From: Solirubrobacter pauli | Lineage (GTDB): Bacteria > Actinomycetota > Thermoleophilia > Solirubrobacterales > Solirubrobacteraceae | Reading direction: 5' to 3' | DNA length: 64,000 bases | NCBI RefSeq assembly: GCF_003633755.1 | Contig: NZ_RBIL01000003.1 | Coordinates: forward strand, 186,001-250,000 | In this document: piece by piece, positions 1-8,252 of the stretch | How positions within the stretch are numbered: position 1 is the first letter of the stretch | Layout: each line of letters begins with the position of its first letter | Position numbers and translations under genes: made by a program | Notes under the pieces: model-generated | Database searches by the model: none | The model's input: only the letters and a program-made list of their open reading frames with translations | What the model was told of the DNA's origin: nothing

Positions 1-280
1 CGTCGGCCTCGGAGACCTCCTCCGCGCCGCCCACGAGGCCGTAGCCGGCGTTGTTGACGACGACGTCCAGCCGTCCGAACGCGGCGTGCGCGTCCGCCAC
101 GGCCGCGCGCACCGCGGCGCGGTCACGGACGTCCAGCGTGAGGACCCGCAGGCCGTCGCGCTCGGGCAGCACCGCCGGGTCGCGCACCGTGGCGACGACG
201 CGGTCACCCGCCTCGAGCGCTGCTTCGGTGAAGGCGCGGCCGAGGCCTCGGCCCGCGCCGGTGATCAACCAGACCCGCAT
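1..280 (-). CDS. SDR family oxidoreductase, 5' part only
   Basis: Short-chain dehydrogenase/reductase; only the first 93 codons are inside the window and the gene runs off the left edge. The start is the ATG at 280. The N-terminal Rossmann fingerprint is visible as TGAGRGLG (about residues 7-14), followed by LDVRD after beta-3 and the NNAGYG motif near residue 80, all classical NAD(P)-binding SDR signatures. The catalytic Ser-Tyr-Lys lies beyond the edge, so substrate cannot be guessed. It is transcribed in the same direction as the monooxygenase upstream, with a 12-bp gap, so the two may be co-transcribed. Family call is firm; specific role unknown. Confidence 0.9.
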   Translation of the reverse strand, partial: MRVWLITGAGRGLGRAFTEAALEAGDRVVATVRDPAVLPERDGLRVLTLDVRDRAAVRAAVADAHAAFGRLDVVVNNAGYGLVGGAEEVSEAD

Positions 281-292
281 ATCGCGGGCACG

Positions 293-1714
293 CTAGCTGA
301 AGTGCAGCGCGCCGTCGTCCAGTGAGCCGTGGCGCAGCGTGACGACGTCCTGCGCGTAGTTCATGCCCAGCTTCCACGGCGCGTTCGCGCCCGCTTGCGG
401 GAACAGGTGCAGGGAGCGCTGGACGTAGCCGGCCTGGAAGTCCAGCAGCGGCTTGCGCTCCACGGTCCCGTCGTCGACCGGGACGCAGGTCGTGTAGCCG
501 CGCGAGCCCATGTGCGCGAGCACGCGGCAGACGAACTCCGCCACGAGGTCGGCCTTGAGCGTCCAGGACGCGTTGGTGTAGCCGATCGTGAACGCGAAGT
601 TCGGCACCCGGCTCAGCATCATGCCCTTGTACGCGAGGTGGTCGGGCAGGTGCACGGGCTCGCCGTCCACGACCAGCTCGATCCCACCGAAGGCCTGGAG
701 GTTCAGCCCGGTGGCGGTGACGATCACGTCGGCGTCCAGGTGCTCGCCGCCGGCGAGTTGGATGCCGTCGGGGGTGAAGCGCTCGACCGTGTCGGTGACC
801 ATCGACGCCTGCCCCTTGCGGAGCACGCGGAACAGGTCGCCGTCGGGCACGAGGCACAGGCGCTGGTCCCAGGGGCCGTACGTCGGCTTGAAGTGCAGGT
901 CGACGTCGAAGCCCGCGGGCAGGCGCGCCACCGTGAACTTGCGGATCAGCCGGCGCATCAGGTTCGGGAAGCGCTGCGAGAGCTGGTAGATCAGCGTGGA
1001 CACGGCCACGTTCTTCCAGCGCGTCACCTGGTAGCCGCGCTTGTCCCCGAGCCACTTGCGCAGCCGGATCGCGTTCGCGTCCTTGGACGGCAGCGACAGG
1101 ATGTAGGACGGCGAGCGCTGCAGCATCGTCACGTGCTCGGCCGCCGGCGCCATCGCGGGGACGAGCGTGACCGCGGTCGCGCCGCTGCCGATCACGACGA
1201 CGCGCTTGCCCGCGTAGTCGAGGTCCTCGGGCCAGAACTGCGGGTGGATGATCTCGCCGCGGAAGGTCTCGGCGCCGGCGAAGGACGGCAGGTAGCCCTG
1301 GTCGTAGCGGTAGTAGCCACCGCAGACGTAGAGGAAGCGGCAGCTGATCGGCTCGCGGCCCTCGACCGTGACCGTCCAGTGCCCGTCGGCCCACTCCGCC
1401 CGCTGCACGCGGTGCCCGTAGCGCACGTGGGCGTCGATCCCGGCCTCGCTCGCCGTCTCGCGCACGTACTCGAGGATCGCCGGCCCGTCCGCGATCGCCT
1501 CGGCCGCGGTCCACGGCCGGAAGCGGTAGCCGAGCGTGTGCATGTCCGAGTCCGAGCGCACACCCGGGTAGCGGAACAGGTCCCAGGTGCCGCCGATCGC
1601 GTCGCGCGCCTCGAGGATCGCGTACGAGAGGCCCGGCAGGCGGTCCTGCAGGTGGTGGGCGGCGCCGATCCCCGAGAGGCCGGCGCCGACGATCACGACG
1701 TCGACGTGCTCCAT
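293..1714 (-). CDS. ethA: EthA-like Baeyer-Villiger flavin monooxygenase
   Basis: Flavin-containing monooxygenase of 473 aa, closely resembling mycobacterial EthA, which oxidises ketones and thioamides using FAD, NADPH and O2. The FAD motif GAGLSG is at residues 10-15 and is followed by GGTWD and RYPG. The Baeyer-Villiger fingerprint FxGxxxHxxxWP occupies 151-162. The second dinucleotide motif GSGATA is at 176-181. Stretches such as WDQRLCLVP, TATGLNLQ and GYTNASWTLKADL match what I recall of EthA along the whole length. A MarR regulator gene lies 18 bp upstream in the same direction, so this is probably a MarR-controlled operon. In M. tuberculosis ethA is controlled by a TetR protein (EthR), so the regulator type differs here. 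The natural substrate is unknown. Confidence 0.93.
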   Translation of the reverse strand: MEHVDVVIVGAGLSGIGAAHHLQDRLPGLSYAILEARDAIGGTWDLFRYPGVRSDSDMHTLGYRFRPWTAAEAIADGPAILEYVRETASEAGIDAHVRYGHRVQRAEWADGHWTVTVEGREPISCRFLYVCGGYYRYDQGYLPSFAGAETFRGEIIHPQFWPEDLDYAGKRVVVIGSGATAVTLVPAMAPAAEHVTMLQRSPSYILSLPSKDANAIRLRKWLGDKRGYQVTRWKNVAVSTLIYQLSQRFPNLMRRLIRKFTVARLPAGFDVDLHFKPTYGPWDQRLCLVPDGDLFRVLRKGQASMVTDTVERFTPDGIQLAGGEHLDADVIVTATGLNLQAFGGIELVVDGEPVHLPDHLAYKGMMLSRVPNFAFTIGYTNASWTLKADLVAEFVCRVLAHMGSRGYTTCVPVDDGTVERKPLLDFQAGYVQRSLHLFPQAGANAPWKLGMNYAQDVVTLRHGSLDDGALHFS

Positions 1715-1732
1715 GCCCCGCCCATTGAAGCG

Positions 1733-2164
1733 CTAGGCGCGCGTCAGCAGTGTGAGGGCCGCACGGACCGACTCGAGCTCGTCGACGCTCAAGGCGTCGA
1801 GCTTGTCGCCCAGCCACTCGCGGTCCTCGCAGCACCGCTGCGCGAGCGCGTGCCCGGCGTCGGTGGCCGCGATCAGCTTCACGCGCCCGTCCGCGGGGTC
1901 CGGCCGCCGCTCGACCAGCTCGCGCTCGACGAGCCGGTCCACGAGCACGCTGATGTTCGATGGGTCGCACCCGAAGCGCTCCGCGAGCCGCCGCTGTGAC
2001 AGCGGCTCGCACGCCGCGAACCCGAGCACGCGGGCCTGCGTCAGCGTCAGCCCGTGCGCCTGCGCGGCACGCTCGTAGTCGGCCAGGAAGCGGCCGACGA
2101 GCTCGTGCAGCGCGGCGCGGACCTCCGCGTGCTCGGCCGCCGGCTCAAGCGCGTACGGCGGCAT
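1733..2164 (-). CDS. MarR family transcriptional regulator
   Basis: A 143-aa winged-helix regulator. The MarR core is clear: a helical N-terminal dimerisation arm, then [11 protein letters not shown], a recognition-helix region [25 protein letters not shown], and the wing [19 protein letters not shown] with the family DxR. MarR proteins usually bind palindromes near their own promoter and release DNA on binding small phenolic or lipophilic ligands. The start at 2164 lies inside the 3' end of the upstream LLM oxidoreductase gene (20-bp overlap) and the monooxygenase follows 18 bp downstream. The three genes probably form one transcript, and the likely targets are these oxidoreductases. Ligand unknown. 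Confidence 0.92.
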   Translation of the reverse strand: MPPYALEPAAEHAEVRAALHELVGRFLADYERAAQAHGLTLTQARVLGFAACEPLSQRRLAERFGCDPSNISVLVDRLVERELVERRPDPADGRVKLIAATDAGHALAQRCCEDREWLGDKLDALSVDELESVRAALTLLTRA

Positions 2165-3161
2165 CCGTGAGGCTCGCGAGGCGCTCGAGCGAGTCCAGGC
2201 GGGCCTGCTGGTCGTAGGCGCTGGTGGCGACGATCAGCTCGTCCGGCTGGTGCTCGTCGACGAACGCCGACACCTGCTCGTGCACGGTCTCGGGCGCGCC
2301 GACGAACGTGCACGACAGCATGCCCTCGAGCTGCGCCTTCTCGTGCGGCTGCCAGTAGGCCTCGATGTCGTCGATCGGCGGCTGCAGCAGCGTCCGCCGG
2401 CGACGGAAGGCGCCGTCGATGAACGACTTCTGCTGCGAGGTGGCCAGACGGCGGCCCTCCTCGTCGGAGTCGGCGATGATCACGTTGGCGGCGATCATCA
2501 CGTGCGGGCGATCGAGCTGCGCGGACGGCTGGAACCGCTCGCGGTAGACCTGCAGCGCGGGCACGAGCGCGGCGGGCGCGAAGTGCGACGCGAACGCGTA
2601 CGGCAGGCCGAGCGCCGCGGCGAGCTGCGCGCCGAACAGGCTCGAGCCGAGGATCCACAGCGGGATGTGCGAGCCCTGGCCGGGCACGGCCTGGATGTGC
2701 TGCCCGGGCGCGGGGTCGCCCAGCAGCGCCTGCAGCTCCTGCACGTCCTGCGGGAACGTGTCCGCGCTCGTGAAGTCCCGGCGCAGCGCGCGCATGGTCG
2801 CCTGGTCGGTGCCCGGCGCGCGGCCGAGCCCGAGGTCGATCCGGCCCGGGTACAGCGCGTCGAGCGTGCCGAACTGCTCCGCGATGACCAGCGGCGAGTG
2901 GTTCGGGAGCATGATCCCGCCGGCGCCGACTCGGATGCTGCTCGTGCCCTCGGCGACGAAGCCGATGGCCACCGACGTCGCCGCGCTCGCGATCCCCTCC
3001 ATGTTGTGGTGCTCGGCCAGCCAGAAGCGCTTGTAGCCGAGGCGCTCGGCGTGCTGGGCGAGCTCGCGGGAGCGGTGGAGCGCGGTCTGCGCGTTCCCGC
3101 CCTCGGGGATCTGCGCGAGATCGAGGATCGAGAGCGGCACCGAGATCGGTGAGGAAGTCAT
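2145..3161 (-). CDS. LLM class flavin-dependent oxidoreductase
   Basis: Luciferase-like monooxygenase of 338 aa, an FMN or F420 dependent TIM-barrel oxidoreductase of the alkanal monooxygenase-like group. Characteristic elements are [14 protein letters not shown]-type N-terminus (here beginning [15 protein letters not shown]), [36 protein letters not shown] and LWILGSS. The frame stays open another 33 codons upstream to 3260, but that part runs into the start region of the divergent murL gene and has no family similarity, so I take the ATG at 3161. It heads a probable operon with marR and the EthA-like gene. Substrate unknown. Confidence 0.93.
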   Translation of the reverse strand: MTSSPISVPLSILDLAQIPEGGNAQTALHRSRELAQHAERLGYKRFWLAEHHNMEGIASAATSVAIGFVAEGTSSIRVGAGGIMLPNHSPLVIAEQFGTLDALYPGRIDLGLGRAPGTDQATMRALRRDFTSADTFPQDVQELQALLGDPAPGQHIQAVPGQGSHIPLWILGSSLFGAQLAAALGLPYAFASHFAPAALVPALQVYRERFQPSAQLDRPHVMIAANVIIADSDEEGRRLATSQQKSFIDGAFRRRRTLLQPPIDDIEAYWQPHEKAQLEGMLSCTFVGAPETVHEQVSAFVDEHQPDELIVATSAYDQQARLDSLERLASLTDAAVRA

Positions 3162-3213
3162 CGAAATCGATGATAGCTTCACGCATCTTGCGAGAGAAGG
3201 GCTGAGTACCCTC

Positions 3214-4557
3214 TTGCGCGGTTTGTTCGACCCCTCGAAGTACCGCACGTTCCGCTTCACCGAACGCTCGCTCTCGGCCGACGGCGCCGTCCGCCTCGCG
3301 TACGCCCTCGACGACGAGCACGAGTTCGTCGAGACGTTCGAGGTGCCCGTCGCGCCGGGCGCCGACCTGGCCGCAGCCGAGCCGATCCTCGACCTGCTGC
3401 ACTGGGTCGCGGGCGTCAGCTACTACAAGACCGCGGCGCCGCCCGAGGTGGCGTGCGAGACCGGCGCGCCCGGGCCCGCCGCCGCGTCGTTCCTGGAGGC
3501 GCTGTACTCGGAGGGGCTCGGCGAGTTCGCGGTCGTCAACCAGCTCGGCAAGCTGCCGCGGCCGCGATTCCCGCGCGACGGCGCCAAGGCGGCCGGCGAG
3601 CCCGTGCGCCGCGTCCCCACCCGCGTGCTGGTGCCGGTCGGCGGCGGCAAGGACTCGATCGTGGCGCTGGAGATCGTGCGCCGGTCGGGACTGGACTTCA
3701 CGCTGTTCTCGGTCCGCGACGACCCGGCGATGCAGCGCACGGCCGCCGTGGCCGAGGTGGAGCGGCTGGTCGCCCAGCGGCGGCTCCCGCTGCAGCAGCT
3801 CGGCGAGCTCAACCGGTCGGGCGCGCTCAACGGGCACGTGCCGATCACGGCGATCGTGTCCTGCGTGGCGCTGCTGACCGCGGCGCTGAACGGCTACGAC
3901 ACGGTCACGCTCGCCAACGAGCGCTCGGCGTCCGCGGGCAACGTGGTCTACGACGGCGTCGAGGTCAACCACCAGTTCTCCAAGAGCGCGCGCGCCGAGG
4001 CGCTGCTGCGCGGCGCGATCGCCGAGACCGGCGCGCCCGTGGACCTCTTCTCGCTGCTGCGCCCCGCGTCGGAGCTGGGCATCGCGCGCACGTTCGCCGG
4101 CCTGCCGCAGTACCACGCCGCGTTCACGAGCTGCAACGCGATCTTCCGGCTGGACCCCGAGCTGCGGCTGTCGTCCTGGTGCGGGAACTGCCCGAAGTGC
4201 CGCTTCGTCTTCCTCGTGCTGGCGCCGTTCATGGAGCCGTCCGCGATGGAGGCGATCTTCGGCACGGCGATGCTCGACGACCTCGACCAGTACGAGGGCT
4301 TCGCGCTCCTGACGGCGACCGGCGGCCACAAGCCGTTCGAGTGCGTCGGCGAGGAGGAGGAGTCGCTCGCCGCGATCTCGCTGCTCGCCGCCGACCCGCG
4401 CTGGCGCACCCGGCCGGTGGTCGCCAAGCTCGTGGCCGAGGTGCTGGCGGTGCGGGGCGACGACTCCGGGCGCGTGTCGTCGGCGCTCTCGCTCAGCGAC
4501 GCGCACAACGTGCCGGACGAGCTGATCGACCACGTGCATGCGCTTCTCCGCGCTTGA
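3214..4557 (+). CDS. murL: MurL: UDP-MurNAc-L-Ala-L-Glu epimerase
   Basis: 447-aa protein resembling MurL, the enzyme described in Xanthomonas oryzae that converts UDP-MurNAc-L-Ala-L-Glu to the D-Glu form with ATP, replacing glutamate racemase. Visible: a PP-loop-like GGGKDS at 143-148, a conserved LANERSAS at 233-240, and a Cys cluster WCGNCPKC (C323, C326, C329). Start codon is TTG at 3214 (an in-frame TTG at 3223 is possible); the start region is only about 50 bp from the divergent LLM gene start. Its 3' end overlaps murD2 by 20 bp. The pairing with a MurD-type ligase is the strongest support for the assignment, since MurL acts on the product of MurD2. Confidence 0.85.
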   Translation: MRGLFDPSKYRTFRFTERSLSADGAVRLAYALDDEHEFVETFEVPVAPGADLAAAEPILDLLHWVAGVSYYKTAAPPEVACETGAPGPAAASFLEALYSEGLGEFAVVNQLGKLPRPRFPRDGAKAAGEPVRRVPTRVLVPVGGGKDSIVALEIVRRSGLDFTLFSVRDDPAMQRTAAVAEVERLVAQRRLPLQQLGELNRSGALNGHVPITAIVSCVALLTAALNGYDTVTLANERSASAGNVVYDGVEVNHQFSKSARAEALLRGAIAETGAPVDLFSLLRPASELGIARTFAGLPQYHAAFTSCNAIFRLDPELRLSSWCGNCPKCRFVFLVLAPFMEPSAMEAIFGTAMLDDLDQYEGFALLTATGGHKPFECVGEEEESLAAISLLAADPRWRTRPVVAKLVAEVLAVRGDDSGRVSSALSLSDAHNVPDELIDHVHALLRA

Positions 4558-5830
4558 CGGGCTGACGCTCGGCGTCTGGGGCGCCGGCCTCGAGACGCGC
4601 TCGTTCGCGCGGCACGTGGCTGAGCGGTTGCCCGGCGCGCGGATCGCGGTGGTGGTGCTGGAGGAGCCGGCGGAGGCGCCGGAGCTGACGGACGGCGCGC
4701 GGGTGGTCGACGCGGCGGGCGCGCCCGAAGCGCTGGCGGGCTGCGACGTCGTGGTGCGCTCCCCGGGCGTGTCGATCTACCGGCCCGAGCTGCGCGGGCT
4801 GCGCACGACCACGCCGACCGCGCTGTGGATGGCCGAGCGCGAAGGCCGCGATGTGATCGGCGTGACCGCCACCAAGGGCAAGTCGACGACGTCGAAGCTG
4901 ATCGCGCACCTGATCGCGAAGGCCGGCGTGGACGTGCGGCTCGGCGGGAACATCGGGGCGCCGGCGCTCGACCTGCTCGACGACGACGCGCTGGCGGTGA
5001 TCGAGCTGTCCAGCTACCAGATCGCGGACCTCGAGGCCGGCCCCGAGACCGCGGTCGTCGGCAACGTCTACGCCGAGCACGTCAACTGGCACGGGAGCGT
5101 GGACGCGTACCGGGCCGACAAGCTCCGGCTGCTGGCGCTGCCCGGTGTGCGGCGGTGCGTGCTGAACGCGACCGCGCCGCTCGTCATGGCCGCGCCGCGT
5201 GGCGCCGCGGAGCTGCGCACGTTCGGCTCCTCGCCCGGCTGGCACGTGGCCGAGGACGGCTCCGTCGTGCGCGGGGACGTCGTCGTGCGGGCGCTCCCGT
5301 TGATCGGTCGCCACAACGCGCTGAACGTCTGCGGGGCGCTCACGGCCCTGGAAGCCGTCGGCCTATCGGTGGACGACCCCGAGGCCGCGCTGGCCGACTT
5401 CGTCGGCCTGGACCACCGGCTGCAGGTCGTGCACGAGGCCGGCGGCGTGCGCTGGGTCGACGACAGCATCTCCACCGAGCCGGAGGCGGCGAAGTTCGCG
5501 GTCGAGTCCTTCCCGGAGGCGGACGTCGTGCTGATCGGCGGCGGCTTCGAGCGCGAGCAGGACTACGGCGCGCTCGGCGTCGCGCTCGCCGCGCGCGGCG
5601 CCCACGTGCTCGGCCTGCCGGACACGGGCTCGCGGCTCGTCGAGGCCGTGCGGGCCGCGGGTGGTGACGCCCGGATGGTCGCCGACCTCCCGGCGGCGGT
5701 GGCCGCCGCCCGCGGGCTCGCGCGCCCCGGCACGGTCGTCCTGCTCTCCCCCGCCGCCCCGAGCTTCAACACCCACCGGAACTTCGCGGCGCGCGGGGAC
5801 CACTTCGCGGAGCTCGCCCGTGCGGCCTGA
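4538..5830 (+). CDS. murD2: MurD2: UDP-MurNAc-L-alanine--L-glutamate ligase
   Basis: 430-aa cytoplasmic Mur ligase. The ATP loop GVTATKGKSTTS is at 108-119, followed by the family motifs LGGNIGAPALDLL, ELSSYQIADLE (substrate/Mg site) and the C-terminal domain with DDSISTEPEAA and SPAAPSF. Classical MurD adds D-Glu; the MurD2 subgroup found beside murL adds L-Glu, which MurL then epimerises. The MurD2 assignment rests on the N-terminal form (LGVWGAGLETRS instead of a normal MurD N-terminus) and on the 20-bp overlap with murL. An ATG start at 4538 inside murL and overlap of the stop with pgeF (5820-5830) imply translational coupling of all three genes. Confidence 0.87.
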   Translation: MRFSALDGLTLGVWGAGLETRSFARHVAERLPGARIAVVVLEEPAEAPELTDGARVVDAAGAPEALAGCDVVVRSPGVSIYRPELRGLRTTTPTALWMAEREGRDVIGVTATKGKSTTSKLIAHLIAKAGVDVRLGGNIGAPALDLLDDDALAVIELSSYQIADLEAGPETAVVGNVYAEHVNWHGSVDAYRADKLRLLALPGVRRCVLNATAPLVMAAPRGAAELRTFGSSPGWHVAEDGSVVRGDVVVRALPLIGRHNALNVCGALTALEAVGLSVDDPEAALADFVGLDHRLQVVHEAGGVRWVDDSISTEPEAAKFAVESFPEADVVLIGGGFEREQDYGALGVALAARGAHVLGLPDTGSRLVEAVRAAGGDARMVADLPAAVAAARGLARPGTVVLLSPAAPSFNTHRNFAARGDHFAELARAA

Positions 5831-6542
5831 CGACCGCGACGGCCTGCGCGTCTACCGCTTCGAGTCGCTGCCTGAGCGCGTCGACGCGCTCGTGACGACC
5901 CGGCTCGGCGGGATCGACCTCAGCCGTGCCGCCCGCGACACCCACGCCGACCGGGTGTTCGGCGCCTACGACGTGCCGCGCGAGGCCGCCTGGTGCGTGC
6001 AGGTCCACAGCGACGTCGTCACCGCCGTGGACGCGCCCGGCGTCGTCGAGGGCACCGACGCGCTGATCACCGACACGCCCGGCCTGCCGCTGTGCGTGAT
6101 CATGGCCGACTGCGTCCCGGTGCTGCTGTACGACCCCGTCCACCACGCCCTCGGCCTGCTGCACGCGGGCTGGCAGGGCACCGTGGCCCGGCTGGCCTCC
6201 ACGACGGTGCGCGCCATGGCCGGCCGCTTCGGGTCGGACCCCGCGACGCTGCTGGCCGCGATCGGCCCGTCGATCGGCCCCGACGAGTACGAGGTCGGCA
6301 CGGACGTGGTCGAGCGCGCCCGGGCCGCGTACGGCGAGGACGCCCCGCTCCTGCGCCCGCACCCCGAGGACGGCAAGGCGTACTTCGACCTGTGGGGCGC
6401 GAACGCCCACGACCTGCGCTCGGCGGGCGTCGAGCGGATCGAGGTCGCCGGCATCTCCACGGCGACCGCGCTGGACGAGTTCTACTCCTGGCGCGTCGCG
6501 CGCGACGTGGGACGCTTCGCGACCATCGCGACCCTGCGCTGA
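5820..6542 (+). CDS. pgeF: PgeF/YfiH peptidoglycan editing factor (laccase-domain protein)
   Basis: 240-aa member of the YfiH/PgeF (multicopper polyphenol oxidoreductase laccase-domain) family. Zinc-site residues are seen as QVH (H63), ADC (C98) and HAGW (H115); GTDALIT, AIGPSIGPDEYEVG and the C-terminal SWR are family hallmarks. Members have purine nucleoside phosphorylase or adenosine deaminase activity in vitro. E. coli PgeF prevents L-Ser replacing L-Ala in murein. I use the GTG at 5820, which overlaps the end of murD2 by 11 bp; the frame is open further upstream to 5661 but that portion lies wholly inside murD2. Position behind murL-murD2 fits a peptidoglycan fidelity role. Confidence 0.9.
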   Translation: MRPDDRDGLRVYRFESLPERVDALVTTRLGGIDLSRAARDTHADRVFGAYDVPREAAWCVQVHSDVVTAVDAPGVVEGTDALITDTPGLPLCVIMADCVPVLLYDPVHHALGLLHAGWQGTVARLASTTVRAMAGRFGSDPATLLAAIGPSIGPDEYEVGTDVVERARAAYGEDAPLLRPHPEDGKAYFDLWGANAHDLRSAGVERIEVAGISTATALDEFYSWRVARDVGRFATIATLR

Positions 6543-6551
6543 CGCCGGCGG

Positions 6552-7322
6552 TCAGCGCTCGGTGGCCCGCTCGACGAGGGCGTGGCTCGACACCGACAGC
6601 TCGCCCGAGAACGGGTGGTCGAGCAGCACCACGAGCAGCAGGTTCAGGCCGATCAGGCCGGCGACCACGACGACCATGGCGCGCTGCAGCGGCGTGGACG
6701 CCGCCTCGACCAGCAACGTGAACCCGATCAGCACGAACGCGCCGCCGAAGATCAGCACCTGCAGCGCGGCCGGCAGCCGCTCCTCGGCGAACCGCAGCCG
6801 CTCACGCCGCGTGGCGACCAGCGCGTCAAGCGTCGCGATCGTCTCCTCGTAGAACACGCCCTGCACGTCGCTCCGCGGCGGATGGCGCTGCACCGCCGCG
6901 TACAGGCCGTCGATCTCGCGCCACGCCTGCGGGCTCAGCCGCCCGTCCCGCATCTGCTCCCACTCGGACGCGACCACGACGCGCGTGTAGGCGTCCAGCC
7001 GGCGGGCGACGTCGGCTTGCGCGGCGGCGTCGAACGCGCCGAAGTGGCGGGTCACCTGCTCGATCTCCGTGGCCTCGGCGCGAACGGTGGCGCCGGCGTC
7101 CTGGTAGTCCTGGTACAGGACGACGACCACGAACGCGAGCACGATGCCGTAGACCGCGCCGACCACGCCGATCAGCACGCCGGCCGCCTCACCGCCCGTG
7201 TGCGGGCCTCGCGCACGGTGGCCGACGAGCGCGAACCCGGCCACCGCGAACAGCAGGAACGGGCCGATCACCAACGGGACCAGCGCCCAGGTCGGGAACG
7301 TGTTCAGCAGCCAGCGGGTCAT
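6552..7322 (-). CDS. DUF4239 (bestrophin-like) membrane protein
   Basis: 256-aa integral membrane protein of the DUF4239 type. N-terminal helices lie at about residues 12-34 (ALVPLVIGPFLLFAVAGFAL) and 46-70 (GVLIGVVGAVYGIVLAFVVVVLY, the family signature region). A long soluble helical segment of about 110 residues follows, then two C-terminal helices (LQVLIFGGAFVLIGFTLLVE and AMVVVVAGLIGLNLLLVVLL). The ATG at 7322 overlaps the stop of the upstream LmbU-like gene by ATGA; upstream in-frame codons are Arg-rich and lie in that gene. Function of the family is unknown. It converges on pgeF with an 9-bp gap. Confidence 0.85.
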   Translation of the reverse strand: MTRWLLNTFPTWALVPLVIGPFLLFAVAGFALVGHRARGPHTGGEAAGVLIGVVGAVYGIVLAFVVVVLYQDYQDAGATVRAEATEIEQVTRHFGAFDAAAQADVARRLDAYTRVVVASEWEQMRDGRLSPQAWREIDGLYAAVQRHPPRSDVQGVFYEETIATLDALVATRRERLRFAEERLPAALQVLIFGGAFVLIGFTLLVEAASTPLQRAMVVVVAGLIGLNLLLVVLLDHPFSGELSVSSHALVERATER

Positions 7323-7903
7323 CGCGGCGCGCGCGGCTCGCTCGTGCGGACGAGCGCGTCGGCGGCCGCGGCGATCCAGAGGCCGAGCGGCTGCGCGCTC
7401 GCCTCGGCCGCCTCGCGCCACTGCAGCTCCCGCTCCCGCGGCACCCGGATCCGCACGACGATCACGTGCTCGGCCACGGCCACGTCACCGGTCTCCCGCG
7501 CGTGGGCGAGCTGCCGGCGCAGCTCGTTGCGCGACCAGCGGCCGCGCTCGGCGCGGCTGAGCCACAGGTCCTGCTCGGGCTCCGCGAGCGCCGCGACCTC
7601 CGCGTGGTGCTGGAAGCTCAGCGAGTCCCGCCGGCGGGACAGCTCGAACCGGCGGGCGACCCAGACGTAGTTGCGCAGGGTCTTGTAGTCGAACGAGGTC
7701 AGGTCGATGGCGATCCGGTACCGCGAGCCGTACGCGCACTCGCCGTAGGACAGCCAGTCACCGATCCACCACGCGGACGCGGTCGAGATGCGGGCGATCT
7801 GGCGGCCCGCCGACATCCACTCGTCGAAGGTCAAACCACGACGTGCGCGAAAGCCCCGAGCCGTCGCGCTTCCGTACTTCACCAGGGACACATCCTCGCC
7901 CAT
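7319..7903 (-). CDS. LmbU family transcriptional regulator
   Basis: 194-aa protein with the signature of LmbU, a DNA-binding regulator of lincomycin biosynthesis in Streptomyces: GLTFDEWMSAGRQIARISTASAWWIGDWLSYGE-like region (about residues 24-54), then DYKTLRNYVWVARRFE and SFQHHAEVAAL followed by a WSRNELRRQL helix. The C-terminal third contains a VIVVRIRVPRERELQW strand-turn. I start at the ATG at 7903; the frame extends 21 codons further but without family similarity. It is 349 bp from the start of the divergent accessory operon at 8253, a natural position for a regulator of that operon. It is coupled to the DUF4239 gene by a 4-bp overlap. Confidence 0.88.
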   Translation of the reverse strand: MGEDVSLVKYGSATARGFRARRGLTFDEWMSAGRQIARISTASAWWIGDWLSYGECAYGSRYRIAIDLTSFDYKTLRNYVWVARRFELSRRRDSLSFQHHAEVAALAEPEQDLWLSRAERGRWSRNELRRQLAHARETGDVAVAEHVIVVRIRVPRERELQWREAAEASAQPLGLWIAAAADALVRTSEPRAPR

Positions 7904-8094
7904 CACCGCTCCCCGCTCGCACCGTCTCACCGGTGCGACTGAATGCAGAGTGCGTACGCATAACACACACCAGAGGTTTAAACAGAGAACTCCTGACTGC
8001 TGTCATGCACTCCGGAAAGCAGCCCGACTTTGCACTTAAATCCGTCGCCATGAAAGCGCGGTCCGCCAAGGGCTGATGCGGATTTTCGGCCCCC

Positions 8095-8123
8095 TTGACG
8101 CCTCGCCGGGCATGGGTTAGTTC
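8095..8123 (+). promoter_or_regulatory. Candidate promoter of the accessory operon
   Basis: TTGACG at 8095-8100 followed after 17 bp by TAGTTC at 8118-8123 (or TTAGTT at 8117-8122 with 16 bp). The -35 is a near-perfect sigma-70 box; the -10 is weak. The predicted start would leave a leader of about 120 nt before the ATG at 8253, containing the palindrome at 8181-8201. Confidence 0.4.
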
Positions 8124-8180
8124 TCCCAATGGCCGATGCTTCACCGAGGCGTCGGCGCTCAGCATGTCAGCGCCTCCGGA

Positions 8181-8201
8181 CGACTCACTGTGAGTGAGTC
8201 G
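8181..8201. promoter_or_regulatory. 21-bp hyphenated palindrome, candidate operator
   Basis: Perfect 9-bp arms CGACTCACT (8181-8189) and AGTGAGTCG (8193-8201) around GTG. It lies 51 bp before the start of the 359-aa protein gene and downstream of the candidate promoter. It is either a repressor operator or a leader-RNA hairpin. The adjacent LmbU-like gene is the obvious candidate regulator. Confidence 0.55.
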
Positions 8202-8252
8202 AGCTGCGCGACGACGCTGGGCGACACCACACACTCAAGTGAGGTCTCAGCG

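Larger units (their letters stand above)
7904..8252. other. Intergenic regulatory region between divergent lmbU-like gene and accessory operon
   Basis: 349 bp without a credible gene and visibly less GC-rich than its flanks. It contains the 10-bp palindrome TGCGTACGCA at 7951-7960, the 8-bp palindrome GTTTAAAC at 7976-7983, a -35-like TTGACG at 8095, and a long hyphenated palindrome at 8181-8201 (separate entry). It probably carries the promoters for both directions. Confidence 0.6.
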
